From Clostridiales bacterium (GTDB lineage Bacteria > Bacillota > Clostridia > Oscillospirales > Acutalibacteraceae): a stretch of DNA of 8,950 bases. Position numbers and translations under genes: made by a program. The stretch spans positions 1-8,950 of the forward strand of contig JAAVYX010000215.1 in assembly GCA_022791355.1 (NCBI GenBank), in the 5' to 3' direction. Position 1 is the first letter of the stretch. Each line of letters opens with the position of its first letter. Of the stretch, positions 1-7,178 are shown piece after piece. The notes beneath the pieces were generated by a model, which saw nothing but the letters and a program-made list of their open reading frames with translations, was not told where the DNA came from and searched no databases.

Positions 1-933
1 GTTATCCAGTCCTACTACTACCATGAATGGACCAAGCGGGATATGCAGCAGCATATGCACGACCGTATGGAAATTATGTATGTCATCAAAGGGGAGTGTA
101 CCGTCCGGGCCGAGCAGGAGAAAATCCGGCTTCTGGCCGGGGACTTTATCCTGGTGGACGCCGGCCGCCCCCACGCCCTGCGCATCCAAAGCCAGCGGGG
201 CTGTATGGTGCTCAATATCGAATTTATCTTTGAGAAGACCGACAGTCCCGCCCCCGACCTGGCCCTTTTGTATAAGGAGAGTCCCGCCCTGCAGGCCCTT
301 ATGTCCGGCGGCCCGACGCCCTACCTCAAGGTGAAGGACAACGGGGAGATGTACCGTATCCTTTCCACTTTGGTGGATCATGCCGACGTCAGCGCCGACT
401 ACTCCTTTACGGTGGATCTCTGGATGGCCCAGCTGCTTATATCCGCCGCCGCCCTGTCGGGCGCGCGGCCCAGCGGCCAGGAGGTGGACTACGTCCAGAT
501 GGCCAAGGACTATGTGGACCGCAATTTTTCCCATGAAATTCATGTGGGGGATATCGCCCAATTTATCCATATTCATCCGGCCTATCTCCAGCGGCTCTTT
601 AAAAAGGAATGCGGCCTGTCGATGGTGGATTATCTCACCGAGGTGCGGATTAAGAAGGCCTGCGACCTGCTTGTCCGCACCAACATGTCGATTTTGGATA
701 TCGCGGGCAGCGTGGGGATCAATTCCCAACAGTATTTCACCCGCTTGTTTAAAAAGATCATGGGAATGACCCCCAAAGCCCTGCGGGACAGCAATACGGC
801 CGACCGGCCGAATATGGACGGGCTGCCCGAGGAGGAAGGGGAATGGCGCTGGCGGTCGGGATTACGGGAAACCCTCTATGAGACCGACGCCGACTGGCAG
901 GGCGAGGATTACGAGGAAAACCCGGAACGGTAA
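1..933 (+). CDS. AraC-family transcriptional regulator (5' end outside window)
   Basis: The reading frame is open from base 1, so the true start lies upstream; 310 residues are visible. The first part (about residues 1-100) is an AraC-type cupin sensor: the pattern His18-x-His20-x3-Glu24 followed by a YVIKGE strand and a later GDFILVDAGRPHAL turn is typical of the sugar-binding barrel. The C-terminal DNA-binding domain (about 164-261) has both helix-turn-helix units: an IHVGDIAQFIHIHPAYLQRL segment and an SILDIAGSVGINSQQYFTRL segment, then the usual FKK...GMTPKALR ending. Most AraC proteins stop there, but this one continues for about 48 strongly acidic, Trp-containing residues (262-310). It is probably a one-component regulator of carbohydrate genes, perhaps of the glycosidase downstream; that target is inferred from position only. 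An in-frame Met at base 43 falls inside the cupin and is not the start. Confidence 0.93.
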   Translation, partial: VIQSYYYHEWTKRDMQQHMHDRMEIMYVIKGECTVRAEQEKIRLLAGDFILVDAGRPHALRIQSQRGCMVLNIEFIFEKTDSPAPDLALLYKESPALQALMSGGPTPYLKVKDNGEMYRILSTLVDHADVSADYSFTVDLWMAQLLISAAALSGARPSGQEVDYVQMAKDYVDRNFSHEIHVGDIAQFIHIHPAYLQRLFKKECGLSMVDYLTEVRIKKACDLLVRTNMSILDIAGSVGINSQQYFTRLFKKIMGMTPKALRDSNTADRPNMDGLPEEEGEWRWRSGLRETLYETDADWQGEDYEENPER

Positions 934-1117
934 AGAAACAGCGGTCTGTCGAAAAAGGGCCGCGTATGACTTCCAATGCCACAACTGGCGACACATGCCT
1001 GGCGACACATGCGTCGGTTGTGGCAACGACAAGTCTCAAGGCCATGGGATTTGTAGGGGGCAGCTGGAAGAGGGGCCTGCCCCCCTTCCAGAGCTTGTCG
1101 ACTTTGTCGGCAAGCTC
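934..1117. repeat. Structured intergenic element with nested inverted repeats
   Basis: This non-coding stretch begins directly after the regulator's stop codon and is dense in symmetry. The outer arms GACTT (968-972) and AAGTC (1031-1035), together with TGCCACAAC (977-985) and GTTGTGGCA (1017-1025), can fold into one long hairpin. CTGGAAG (1064-1070) pairs with CTTCCAG (1085-1091), with GGGG/CCCC inside. GAGCTTG (1091-1097) pairs with CAAGCTC (1111-1117). The next hairpin is the terminator at 1118-1146, so the whole could be a structured 3' UTR or a small RNA. Open frames exist on both strands, but they have no Shine-Dalgarno sequence or recognisable domain and are best explained by the GC-rich repeats. 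I think it is a dispersed clostridial intergenic repeat; copy number cannot be judged from one window. Confidence 0.6.
985..1012. repeat. Exact 14-bp tandem duplication
   Basis: CTGGCGACACATGC occurs twice back to back (985-998 and 999-1012) with no mismatch. It fills most of the loop between the TGCCACAAC/GTTGTGGCA arms. A two-copy tandem repeat in this position may come from slippage or be a fixed part of the surrounding repeat element. Confidence 0.85.
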
Positions 1118-1146
1118 AAACGGCGGGCGGCAGCCCGCCGTTTTTT
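1118..1146 (+). terminator. Rho-independent terminator
   Basis: A perfect GC stem CGGCGGGC/GCCCGCCG (1121-1128 with 1133-1140) closes a GGCA tetraloop. It is extended by three A-U pairs and followed by TTTTTT (1141-1146). This is a textbook intrinsic terminator on the plus strand, about 185 bases after the first regulator's stop codon. It would end that transcript after the structured element and insulate the next gene. Confidence 0.88.
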
Positions 1147-1187
1147 GTGTCCCGCTAACCACGCGCTGGGCCGGCGGTTGAAAAGAA

Positions 1188-1208
1188 GCGCAAGGGCGAC
1201 GCTTGCGC
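1188..1208. other. GC-rich stem-loop without T-tract
   Basis: GCGCAAG (1188-1194) and CTTGCGC (1202-1208) form a 7-bp stem with a 7-base loop. No T-run follows on either strand, so it is not a terminator. It lies between the terminator and the AT-rich promoter region and has no assigned role. Confidence 0.5.
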
Positions 1209-1282
1209 GGGGTGGACGCTTGGTCTCGCAATTTGTGTATTATGATGATATTATCTAGTAGTAGTCAAGTATAATAATATTT

Positions 1283-1322
1283 ATTTGTAACATATACAAA
1301 TACACTATCTTTGCGTTATAAT
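1283..1322 (+). promoter_or_regulatory. Promoter of the DUF6809-like gene with a palindrome over the -35
   Basis: A consensus -10 box TATAAT (1317-1322) lies 18 bases after a partial -35 box TATACA (1293-1298, four of six consensus bases). The -35 sits inside a perfect palindrome ATTTGTA-N5-TACAAAT (1283-1301), a good position for a repressor operator. Initiation near 1329 would give a leader of about 60 bases. A second TATAAT (1270-1275) upstream lacks a recognisable -35 partner. Confidence 0.6.
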
Positions 1323-1389
1323 AGAATACGAAAGAGAGGCCGGCCGTCCTGGAGCCGCCTCATGAATAAACCAAAAGGAGAGCTGGGAT

Positions 1390-1662
1390 ATGCAAAAGGT
1401 ATTGAAGGATTTATACAACGGCAGACTCCGCCCCTTTGAATGGCACAACAGCGGTCCGGCCTACGACGAGCTGTGCGCCGAAAATTTGCGACGGCTGCAG
1501 GCCTTTTCCCGGGAGCTGGACGCGGAACAGACCCGAACGCTGAACCGTATCATAGACCGGCAGATCGAGGCCGACGCTATGGAAGGAGAGCAGCGGTTTA
1601 TAGACGGTTTTCTCCTAGGCGTCCGGCTCATGTGCGAGGCCCTTGGACCGTCGAACCGATAG
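1390..1662 (+). CDS. Small DUF6809-like protein of unknown function
   Basis: The 90-residue protein starts at an ATG preceded by AAAAGGAG (1373-1380) with nine bases between, which settles the start. It has no signal peptide, membrane segment or Cys cluster and is predicted to be a mostly helical cytoplasmic protein. The N-terminal pattern LKDLYNGRLRPFEW, the central YDEL...LRRLQ helix and the C-terminal GEQRFIDGFLLGVRLMCEAL match what I know of DUF6809, a family of short clostridial proteins found in many copies per genome, often near mobile or accessory genes. No function is established for that family. The gene is monocistronic: its own promoter is upstream and the next gene has a separate promoter 260 bases downstream. 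Confidence 0.8.
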   Translation: MQKVLKDLYNGRLRPFEWHNSGPAYDELCAENLRRLQAFSRELDAEQTRTLNRIIDRQIEADAMEGEQRFIDGFLLGVRLMCEALGPSNR

Positions 1663-1673
1663 AAAGGACCCGC

Positions 1674-1717
1674 GCCAGAATAAGGCAGACATAATTTTCC
1701 ATTTTTTACCTTCTGGC
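1674..1717. repeat. Imperfect inverted repeat after the DUF6809-like gene
   Basis: GCCAGAA (1674-1680) is complementary to TTCTGGC (1711-1717), and AGG/CCT pairs can be added if a small bulge is allowed. The loop of about 25-30 bases holds a T6 run (1702-1707). The T-run lies inside the loop rather than after the stem, so this is not a classical terminator, although it is the only candidate for ending the small gene's transcript. Confidence 0.35.
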
Positions 1718-1749
1718 TCACATTGCGTATGAGAAACAAATCTGCAAAA

Positions 1750-1769
1750 CCGCAAAATGTATATTGCGG
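1750..1769. promoter_or_regulatory. Operator-like palindrome upstream of the glycosidase
   Basis: CCGCAAAATGTATATTGCGG is a near-perfect palindrome: arms CCGCAA/TTGCGG, one mismatched pair, then AT/AT around the centre. Its length and symmetry suit a dimeric repressor or activator. It is about 155 bases upstream of the glycosidase -10 box, which would suit a distal activator or looping site. The identity of the binding protein is unknown. Confidence 0.45.
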
Positions 1770-1800
1770 AAACAGGCGAATGTACTTGTGTATATTTCAC

Positions 1801-1818
1801 ATATAAATCGATTGATAT
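1801..1818. promoter_or_regulatory. Second operator-like palindrome, AT-rich
   Basis: ATAT-a-AATCGATT-g-ATAT is symmetric over 18 bases with one mismatched pair. It lies in a very AT-rich stretch (1790-1830), which contrasts with the GC-rich coding DNA. It may be a protein-binding site or a curved upstream activating region. AT-rich DNA gives such palindromes by chance more often, so confidence is modest. Confidence 0.35.
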
Positions 1819-1922
1819 TTGCATATATAGCTGAAATTGCTCTTTTTAACAACTGAATGTCAGGATAGTGCAAAAACAGTAGTTTCCAATCTGCAATTGT
1901 TTAAACCTTTGGCCTCCAGGTC

Positions 1923-1931
1923 TGCTATAAT
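1923..1931 (+). promoter_or_regulatory. Extended -10 promoter of the glycosidase gene
   Basis: TGCTATAAT is a consensus extended -10 element (TGnTATAAT). No convincing -35 box stands 16-18 bases upstream, which is common for extended -10 promoters or for promoters that need an activator such as an AraC-type protein. Initiation near 1938 would give a leader of about 57 bases. Confidence 0.65.
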
Positions 1932-1978
1932 CGACCTAAAGACAGCTTTGATACCGATAAAGGGTCAACCAAGTAACT

Positions 1979-1985
1979 AGGAGGT
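1979..1985 (+). promoter_or_regulatory. Ribosome binding site of the glycosidase gene
   Basis: AGGAGGT is a full-strength Shine-Dalgarno sequence nine bases before the ATG at 1995. It fixes that start over the internal Met at residue 8. Confidence 0.85.
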
Positions 1986-1994
1986 CGAACCAAT

Positions 1995-4900
1995 ATGCTG
2001 CATCGGAAAAAACGTATGAGCCGGGCGATTGCCCTCGCCCTCTCGGCCGCGCTGAGCCTTACCTGCTTCGGGGGCCTGCCGGCGGCGGCCGCGGAAGAGA
2101 CGGCCGCGCAAAACAGCGGGAACAGGTCGGTCACTGGCGGAGAGGAAGCCGCCGTCCGGCAGGATGGTCAGAGCTGGACCCTGGAAAACGGGTCGGTCCG
2201 GCTGGGCCTCGCCTTTGCGGACGGCAGCCTGCGCATGACCAGCTTTTACAACCAGGCCGCCCAAAGAGAGTATCTGACGGCCGACGATCAGACCAATTAT
2301 CTTTTCTCCTACCAATGGGCCGAATATCAAAACGGCAGCGGCCCGCTGGCCTCCACCGTAAAGACCGTCTCCTCGGCCGACGGGAAATGGAAGGTAAAGG
2401 GAACGCCGGTAACGGAGGATATCTCCACCCGGGATTACGCCAACAATACCCTGCGGCTGGGCAAGTCCCTGGAGTTTGTGCTGCAGCATGCCGACGCGGG
2501 TATGCAGGCGACCCTGCGCTTTGAGATTTACAACGGCGCGGGCGGGGTCCGTTATCAGGCCCTTTTGAAAAATACGGGCGATAAGAAGATGGTGATTACC
2601 GAGTCGGACGTTATCTCCTTGAACCTTCCCAACGACGCCCACTACCTCCACTATGTCAACGCCCGGACCAGCGGCTCGGGCGGGGCGGAGAACGCCACCT
2701 GGAAGACCACCGAGGGCAGCCTCAACTTCCAGAACGCCGCGGGCAAGCAAAACGGCCGCAACGCCCTGTGCGTTTACAAGTCGGGGGACGGCTGGTGGAT
2801 CATGCCCGAGACCAACTGGCGCACCCAGGTAGGTCCCGAAAACTACGGGGAGACCCCCCAGAAGACCAACACCAACCCCGAATTCGCCTCGGTCTCCTGC
2901 TGGGACAACGACGGGACTGAAAAGCAGGTGCTGGTGCGCACCCATCCCGAAAGTCTCCAGCTCACCTTAAAGCCGCAGGAGGAATTCCAGTATATCGGCG
3001 TTAACCTCACCGCCTTCAAGGGGGACGTGGTGGACGGTAAAATGGCCGCAGAGGAGCACTTCCGCCTGCGGTTCAAGTACCACGACACCACCACCATCCT
3101 CAATACCAACGACTGGGACTATAATTCCAAAAGCACCTTCGAGTACATGCGGGATACCATTATTCCCCAGGCCGTCAAGGCCAATGTGGATATGGTCATG
3201 ATCGACGACCTCTGGAACGTAAACAGGGACAGTATCACGGCTGTTCCCAAGTTCAAGAGTCTTTCCGAGCTGGGCCAGATGATCCGGGACAACGGCAAGA
3301 TGTTCGGCATCTGGTACTCCCTCACCGGCGACGGTCATAACAAAGGACGGGATCTGGCCGACCCCGACCAGTGGTACGGCAACGCCGCCAAGGGGATCAC
3401 CGGCAAGAAGGAGCAGATTGAGACCCTCATCAACGAATATAAGATGGATCACCAGATGATCGACCTGACCGAGTTCTGGCAGAACACCAAGGAGACCGAT
3501 TATTCTTCTCCCTGCGATAACGTCTACCGGAAGAACGTCAACGTCAACAACGGTCTGAACGAGCTGATCGCCCAGTACCCCAACTACCTGGTTAAGCTGA
3601 CCAACGAGGTGGACGTATACCCCACCCAGGGCAACCGGGCCTGCGGCCTGCTGCATATGGCCGACAACGGCTGGGTAGTCCACAATGCCGGACTCAACGG
3701 CGGTATGCAGGCGGGGGCCAACGCCTTTGGCTACCTGCCCTTAAACTCGGTCTATTCCGGCGGCCCGGTGGAGGGCGCCATGAGCGTTTACTATCATTAT
3801 ATGTTCGCCCGCAACGTCAAGCTCAACACCGACCCCGGCGGCCCCACCTGGACCGACCACGGCGTGGAGCTGATGGCGACCTTCAACAACTGGCGTAAGG
3901 GCAGCCGCATCAAGGCCCTCACCGACAACGAGGTCACCCGGCCTACCTATATGGGGGCGGGATGGAATTCCAACGACGGCGCGAATTGGATTTCCAAGGG
4001 GGTAAACGGCCCCTACGCCTGGATGTATACGAACGCCGACCGTTCCCGGGCCCTCATGCTGGCCACCTCCTACACCAGCGGCCCGGCCGTCCAGTTTACG
4101 GCCGACGCCCGCTGGCTGGACCCCGCCAAGGACTATCTTGTGGCCGACGTGACCCTGGACGATACCGGCAGCTTCACCTACGCCTACAAGGGGCTGTATA
4201 CCGGCAAACAGCTCACCGAGGAGGGCTTTGCCGTCGACCTGACCGAAAACACCTCGGGGGGCAAGGCCTTCTGGTTTGAGGCGGTAAACGACGAGGGCAT
4301 GCAGGTAGTCTATGCCGACGAGAAGATCGAGGACTATCAGACCGCCGTCAAGGACGGGGTCATGACAGTGGAGCTGACCGGCCAGGCCGGCGCGGCCGCC
4401 ACCCTCATCGCGGCCGATTCCAAGGCCGGCAAGGGCCGGGTCGTCTCCATCCAGCTGGACGAGACCGGCAAAGCTACCCTGCGCATTCCCGCCGATAAGC
4501 TCTATGCGCCCCAGGACGCGGCCGTCAACCTGGCAAAGCCGGTGCGGGTGGAGTTTGAGGATTGGTACAAATCCGGAACCATCCAGTCCTCCGACGGGGT
4601 CAAGGTTGCCGAAAACGCCGGGGACGACAGCGGCCGGGTAGGGGCCAGCGGCAATGACTACCGCTCGGTCTCCTTCCAGAAGGCCGGCGACTGGGTGGGC
4701 GGCCTGCTCCCCATCCCCGCGGCCGGGAGCTACAAGGTCACGGTAGGCTTCAAGAGCCATGAAAATACCGGTAAGTCGGGCATCGGAACCGGCGACGGAC
4801 CCGTAGGCGACGTGGCGGACATGTCCGACAATACCATATACGCCCCCAACACCATCTATTCCCAGTCCACAGAGATCACCTTTGATAAGGCCGGCGACCA

Positions 4901-7178
4901 GCTTATCAAGATTTTCTGTGTGGATAAGGGTGTGAAAAACAGCTCGTCCTCCGGTTATTCCCTGCGCATCGACTATGTGGAGTTCGCTCCCGTTTTTGCA
5001 GAAGCCCCCGCGGTCATAGAGATGGAAGACGCGCTGGAGAGTATGACGGTTAGCGGTTCGGCCAGTATTCGTAAGGAATCCAATGGGTCGGCCAGCGGCG
5101 GGAGTCTGGTGCGGCTGAACGGCGCGGTGGGCTCCACCGCCGTCACCCTGCCCGTCGAGGTGGAAGCCCCCGGCGCTTTGCAGCTTTCCCTTCAGTATCA
5201 GGCCGGCCCCACAGCCCCCAAGCTACGCGTAACCGACGAGGAGGGCCTGCTGGATACGGTGATCGATACCTATGCGGCGGCCGACGCCATTGCCGTGGCC
5301 GATCTGGGCGAGGTTGTCTTCCCCACGGCGGGGACCAAGCGTATTTCCTTAACCGTGGCCGGTCACGCCAAGAACAATAAGGCCGACAGCTATTCCGTAG
5401 GGCTGGACGCCCTTAAGCTCGCCGCCCGTCCCGGCGTGGGGATCCTGGCGGCCGGTGCGGTCTGCAAAACGGGGGATAAGCTGGATTTGAACGAGCTGGT
5501 CGTCCCCTCTCATATGCTGGAGACCTATCTCACCCCCGACAGCCTGCGCTTTACGGTGGACAGCGAGACTGTCTTTGACGTGGCCGAGGTGGACGAAAAG
5601 GGTATGCTCACCGCCAATACGGCCGGTACGGCCGTCATCCGGGTTAGCAACCAGTATGCTTCCACGGCCTATGCGGATATCACGATTACCGTCCTGCCCG
5701 ACGGGACGGCCGCCTCGGTGGAAGCGGCGGCGACCGCCGTCGCCGGACTGGGTAAACCGTCCGCAACCGCGGATTTTGCAGCCGCTCTGACCCAGGCCGA
5801 GACCCTCTATAATGGCTTAAACGATACCCAGAAGCGGCAGCTTTCCTCCGCCTATCTCCTGCGGGCCGCCCGGGTGGCCTACGATAAGCTGCTGGCCGAC
5901 GGGGATCATATCCAGGCCCAGGCGGTCAACTATCTGGAGGAGCTGGCCTACACCGGCCAGGGCTCCATCACCAAGGGAACCTGTCCCAGCGGTTCCCATA
6001 AAATCCAGTTTACCGAAAACGGAGAAATCTACGCCCACGGCCTGGGCTTCGAGCCCCCCGACGGCTACAACGGCGGCCTGCTGGTACCCATTCCGCAGGA
6101 CATGGACGTATTCCGGGTACGTGTGGGGGTGGACTGGGCCATGTCTCAGAACAACCAGTACGACCAGAAGAACCGGCTTACCTTCTATGTGGACGGGGAG
6201 CAGAAGGCCCAGACCGGCCTGCTTGGGAGCAATTACGTAAACGGTCAATGGGTAGAGGATTATATTTACGATATTGAGATCGATTTGGATAAGGGCGCTA
6301 AGTGGCTGTATATCCAAAACGCCCTGGGCGATAACCGCACCTGCGACCACATCCTCCTGGCCGACGCCCAGCTTACCAATAAAGCGGCCGCCCAGGTGGA
6401 GGAGCTGATCCAGGCCATCGCGCCCGACAGCGTCAATCTGGAGCATTGGAGCGAGGATACCGCCGCCCAGATCCGGGCGGCCGAGGAGGCATACATGGCC
6501 CTGACCGCCGGCGAGCAGGCGCTGGTCACCCGTTATGAAGCTCTCATTTCCCATCGCCGTACCCACGCCGGCTTCGGCCGTCTGGAGCTGACGGCGGCCG
6601 AGCTTGCCAAGGTGGACGAGGTCGACGCCGCCGTCGCCGCCGTGCAGACGGCCGGCAAGCGGGGCGTTTCCACCGTAGCCCTGGCCGAAAGGGCTTGGCA
6701 GGCCCTCCAGGGTCTGGAGGAAAAGCTGCAGGATTATGTGAGCGATATCTTCCGTCTCTACGAGGCCCAGCAGTGGACGGCCGCCAATGCCGCCGCGCTG
6801 GCGGCGGCCGAGCCGGTCTATAATCTGATCGCCGCCCTGCCGGAGACCGTCTCTGCGGGCGACAGAGGGACCGTCGAGGCCGCCCGGGCCGCCTTTACAG
6901 CCCTGCCGGCCGCCCAGCAGGCCCTGGTGGACAATTTGGACCGTCTCAAGGCAGCCGAGGCGCAGCTGGAAGGCGGAGCCGTTGTTCCCGGCGACATGGA
7001 TCAGAGCGGGAACGTTACCATCCAGGACGTCATGGAGGCTTGTAAGGTATTGGCCCGGCAGTCGGCCGGCAAGGCCCCCACAGCCGATGAAATGCTGCGG
7101 GGCGATCTGGACGGCGACGGCAAGTTCACCATCAGCGATGTGATGGAAATCTGCAAAATCCTCGCCCGTAAGGCGTAG
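1995..7178 (+). CDS. Secreted modular GH36-like glycosidase with carbohydrate-binding modules and dockerin
   Basis: A 1,727-residue exported enzyme. A Sec signal peptide (1-33: KKR start, hydrophobic core, AAA cleavage site) is followed by a beta-sandwich (about 60-365) and a GH36-like TIM barrel (about 366-620). Barrel landmarks are NDWDY (373 on), IDDLW (403-407, like the DDGW motif that holds galactose), KMFGIW (to 440), MIDLTEFW with probable nucleophile Asp490, and NEVDVY...GNRACG (537-551), where GH36 has its acid/base region. A C-terminal sandwich runs to about 765. Then come a beta domain (770-848), two CBM6/35-like modules (about 850-1000 and 1005-1143), a Big_2-like Ig domain (1145-1234), a helical linker, an NPCBM-like module (about 1308-1462, with YAHGLGFEP and FRVRVGVDW), FIVAR-like helices (1464-1660) and a type I dockerin (1666-1727). 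Its calcium loops are DMDQSGNVTIQD and DLDGDGKFTISD. The fold suggests alpha-galactosidase or alpha-N-acetylgalactosaminidase activity on outer glycans; the exact substrate is open. It has its own promoter and is probably monocistronic. Confidence 0.85.
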   Translation: MLHRKKRMSRAIALALSAALSLTCFGGLPAAAAEETAAQNSGNRSVTGGEEAAVRQDGQSWTLENGSVRLGLAFADGSLRMTSFYNQAAQREYLTADDQTNYLFSYQWAEYQNGSGPLASTVKTVSSADGKWKVKGTPVTEDISTRDYANNTLRLGKSLEFVLQHADAGMQATLRFEIYNGAGGVRYQALLKNTGDKKMVITESDVISLNLPNDAHYLHYVNARTSGSGGAENATWKTTEGSLNFQNAAGKQNGRNALCVYKSGDGWWIMPETNWRTQVGPENYGETPQKTNTNPEFASVSCWDNDGTEKQVLVRTHPESLQLTLKPQEEFQYIGVNLTAFKGDVVDGKMAAEEHFRLRFKYHDTTTILNTNDWDYNSKSTFEYMRDTIIPQAVKANVDMVMIDDLWNVNRDSITAVPKFKSLSELGQMIRDNGKMFGIWYSLTGDGHNKGRDLADPDQWYGNAAKGITGKKEQIETLINEYKMDHQMIDLTEFWQNTKETDYSSPCDNVYRKNVNVNNGLNELIAQYPNYLVKLTNEVDVYPTQGNRACGLLHMADNGWVVHNAGLNGGMQAGANAFGYLPLNSVYSGGPVEGAMSVYYHYMFARNVKLNTDPGGPTWTDHGVELMATFNNWRKGSRIKALTDNEVTRPTYMGAGWNSNDGANWISKGVNGPYAWMYTNADRSRALMLATSYTSGPAVQFTADARWLDPAKDYLVADVTLDDTGSFTYAYKGLYTGKQLTEEGFAVDLTENTSGGKAFWFEAVNDEGMQVVYADEKIEDYQTAVKDGVMTVELTGQAGAAATLIAADSKAGKGRVVSIQLDETGKATLRIPADKLYAPQDAAVNLAKPVRVEFEDWYKSGTIQSSDGVKVAENAGDDSGRVGASGNDYRSVSFQKAGDWVGGLLPIPAAGSYKVTVGFKSHENTGKSGIGTGDGPVGDVADMSDNTIYAPNTIYSQSTEITFDKAGDQLIKIFCVDKGVKNSSSSGYSLRIDYVEFAPVFAEAPAVIEMEDALESMTVSGSASIRKESNGSASGGSLVRLNGAVGSTAVTLPVEVEAPGALQLSLQYQAGPTAPKLRVTDEEGLLDTVIDTYAAADAIAVADLGEVVFPTAGTKRISLTVAGHAKNNKADSYSVGLDALKLAARPGVGILAAGAVCKTGDKLDLNELVVPSHMLETYLTPDSLRFTVDSETVFDVAEVDEKGMLTANTAGTAVIRVSNQYASTAYADITITVLPDGTAASVEAAATAVAGLGKPSATADFAAALTQAETLYNGLNDTQKRQLSSAYLLRAARVAYDKLLADGDHIQAQAVNYLEELAYTGQGSITKGTCPSGSHKIQFTENGEIYAHGLGFEPPDGYNGGLLVPIPQDMDVFRVRVGVDWAMSQNNQYDQKNRLTFYVDGEQKAQTGLLGSNYVNGQWVEDYIYDIEIDLDKGAKWLYIQNALGDNRTCDHILLADAQLTNKAAAQVEELIQAIAPDSVNLEHWSEDTAAQIRAAEEAYMALTAGEQALVTRYEALISHRRTHAGFGRLELTAAELAKVDEVDAAVAAVQTAGKRGVSTVALAERAWQALQGLEEKLQDYVSDIFRLYEAQQWTAANAAALAAAEPVYNLIAALPETVSAGDRGTVEAARAAFTALPAAQQALVDNLDRLKAAEAQLEGGAVVPGDMDQSGNVTIQDVMEACKVLARQSAGKAPTADEMLRGDLDGDGKFTISDVMEICKILARKA

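Noticed and set aside
758..1231. 157-residue minus-strand open frame across the first intergenic region
   Set aside because: It runs through the terminator hairpin and into the end of the first regulator, is Arg/Pro-rich and shows no domain.
2055..2070. Possible lipobox (SLTC, Cys24) in the glycosidase signal peptide
   Set aside because: Thr at the -1 position is not accepted by signal peptidase II in typical lipoboxes, and a clear AAA cleavage site follows.
1977..2945. 322-residue open frame on the minus strand
   Set aside because: It lies opposite the signal peptide and first domain of the glycosidase. It is Gly/Val/Leu-rich without domain signals, as expected from the GC-rich complementary strand.
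3741..4760. 339-residue open frame on the minus strand
   Set aside because: Antisense shadow of the glycosidase barrel and CBM region; no ribosome binding site and low-complexity Gly/Val content.
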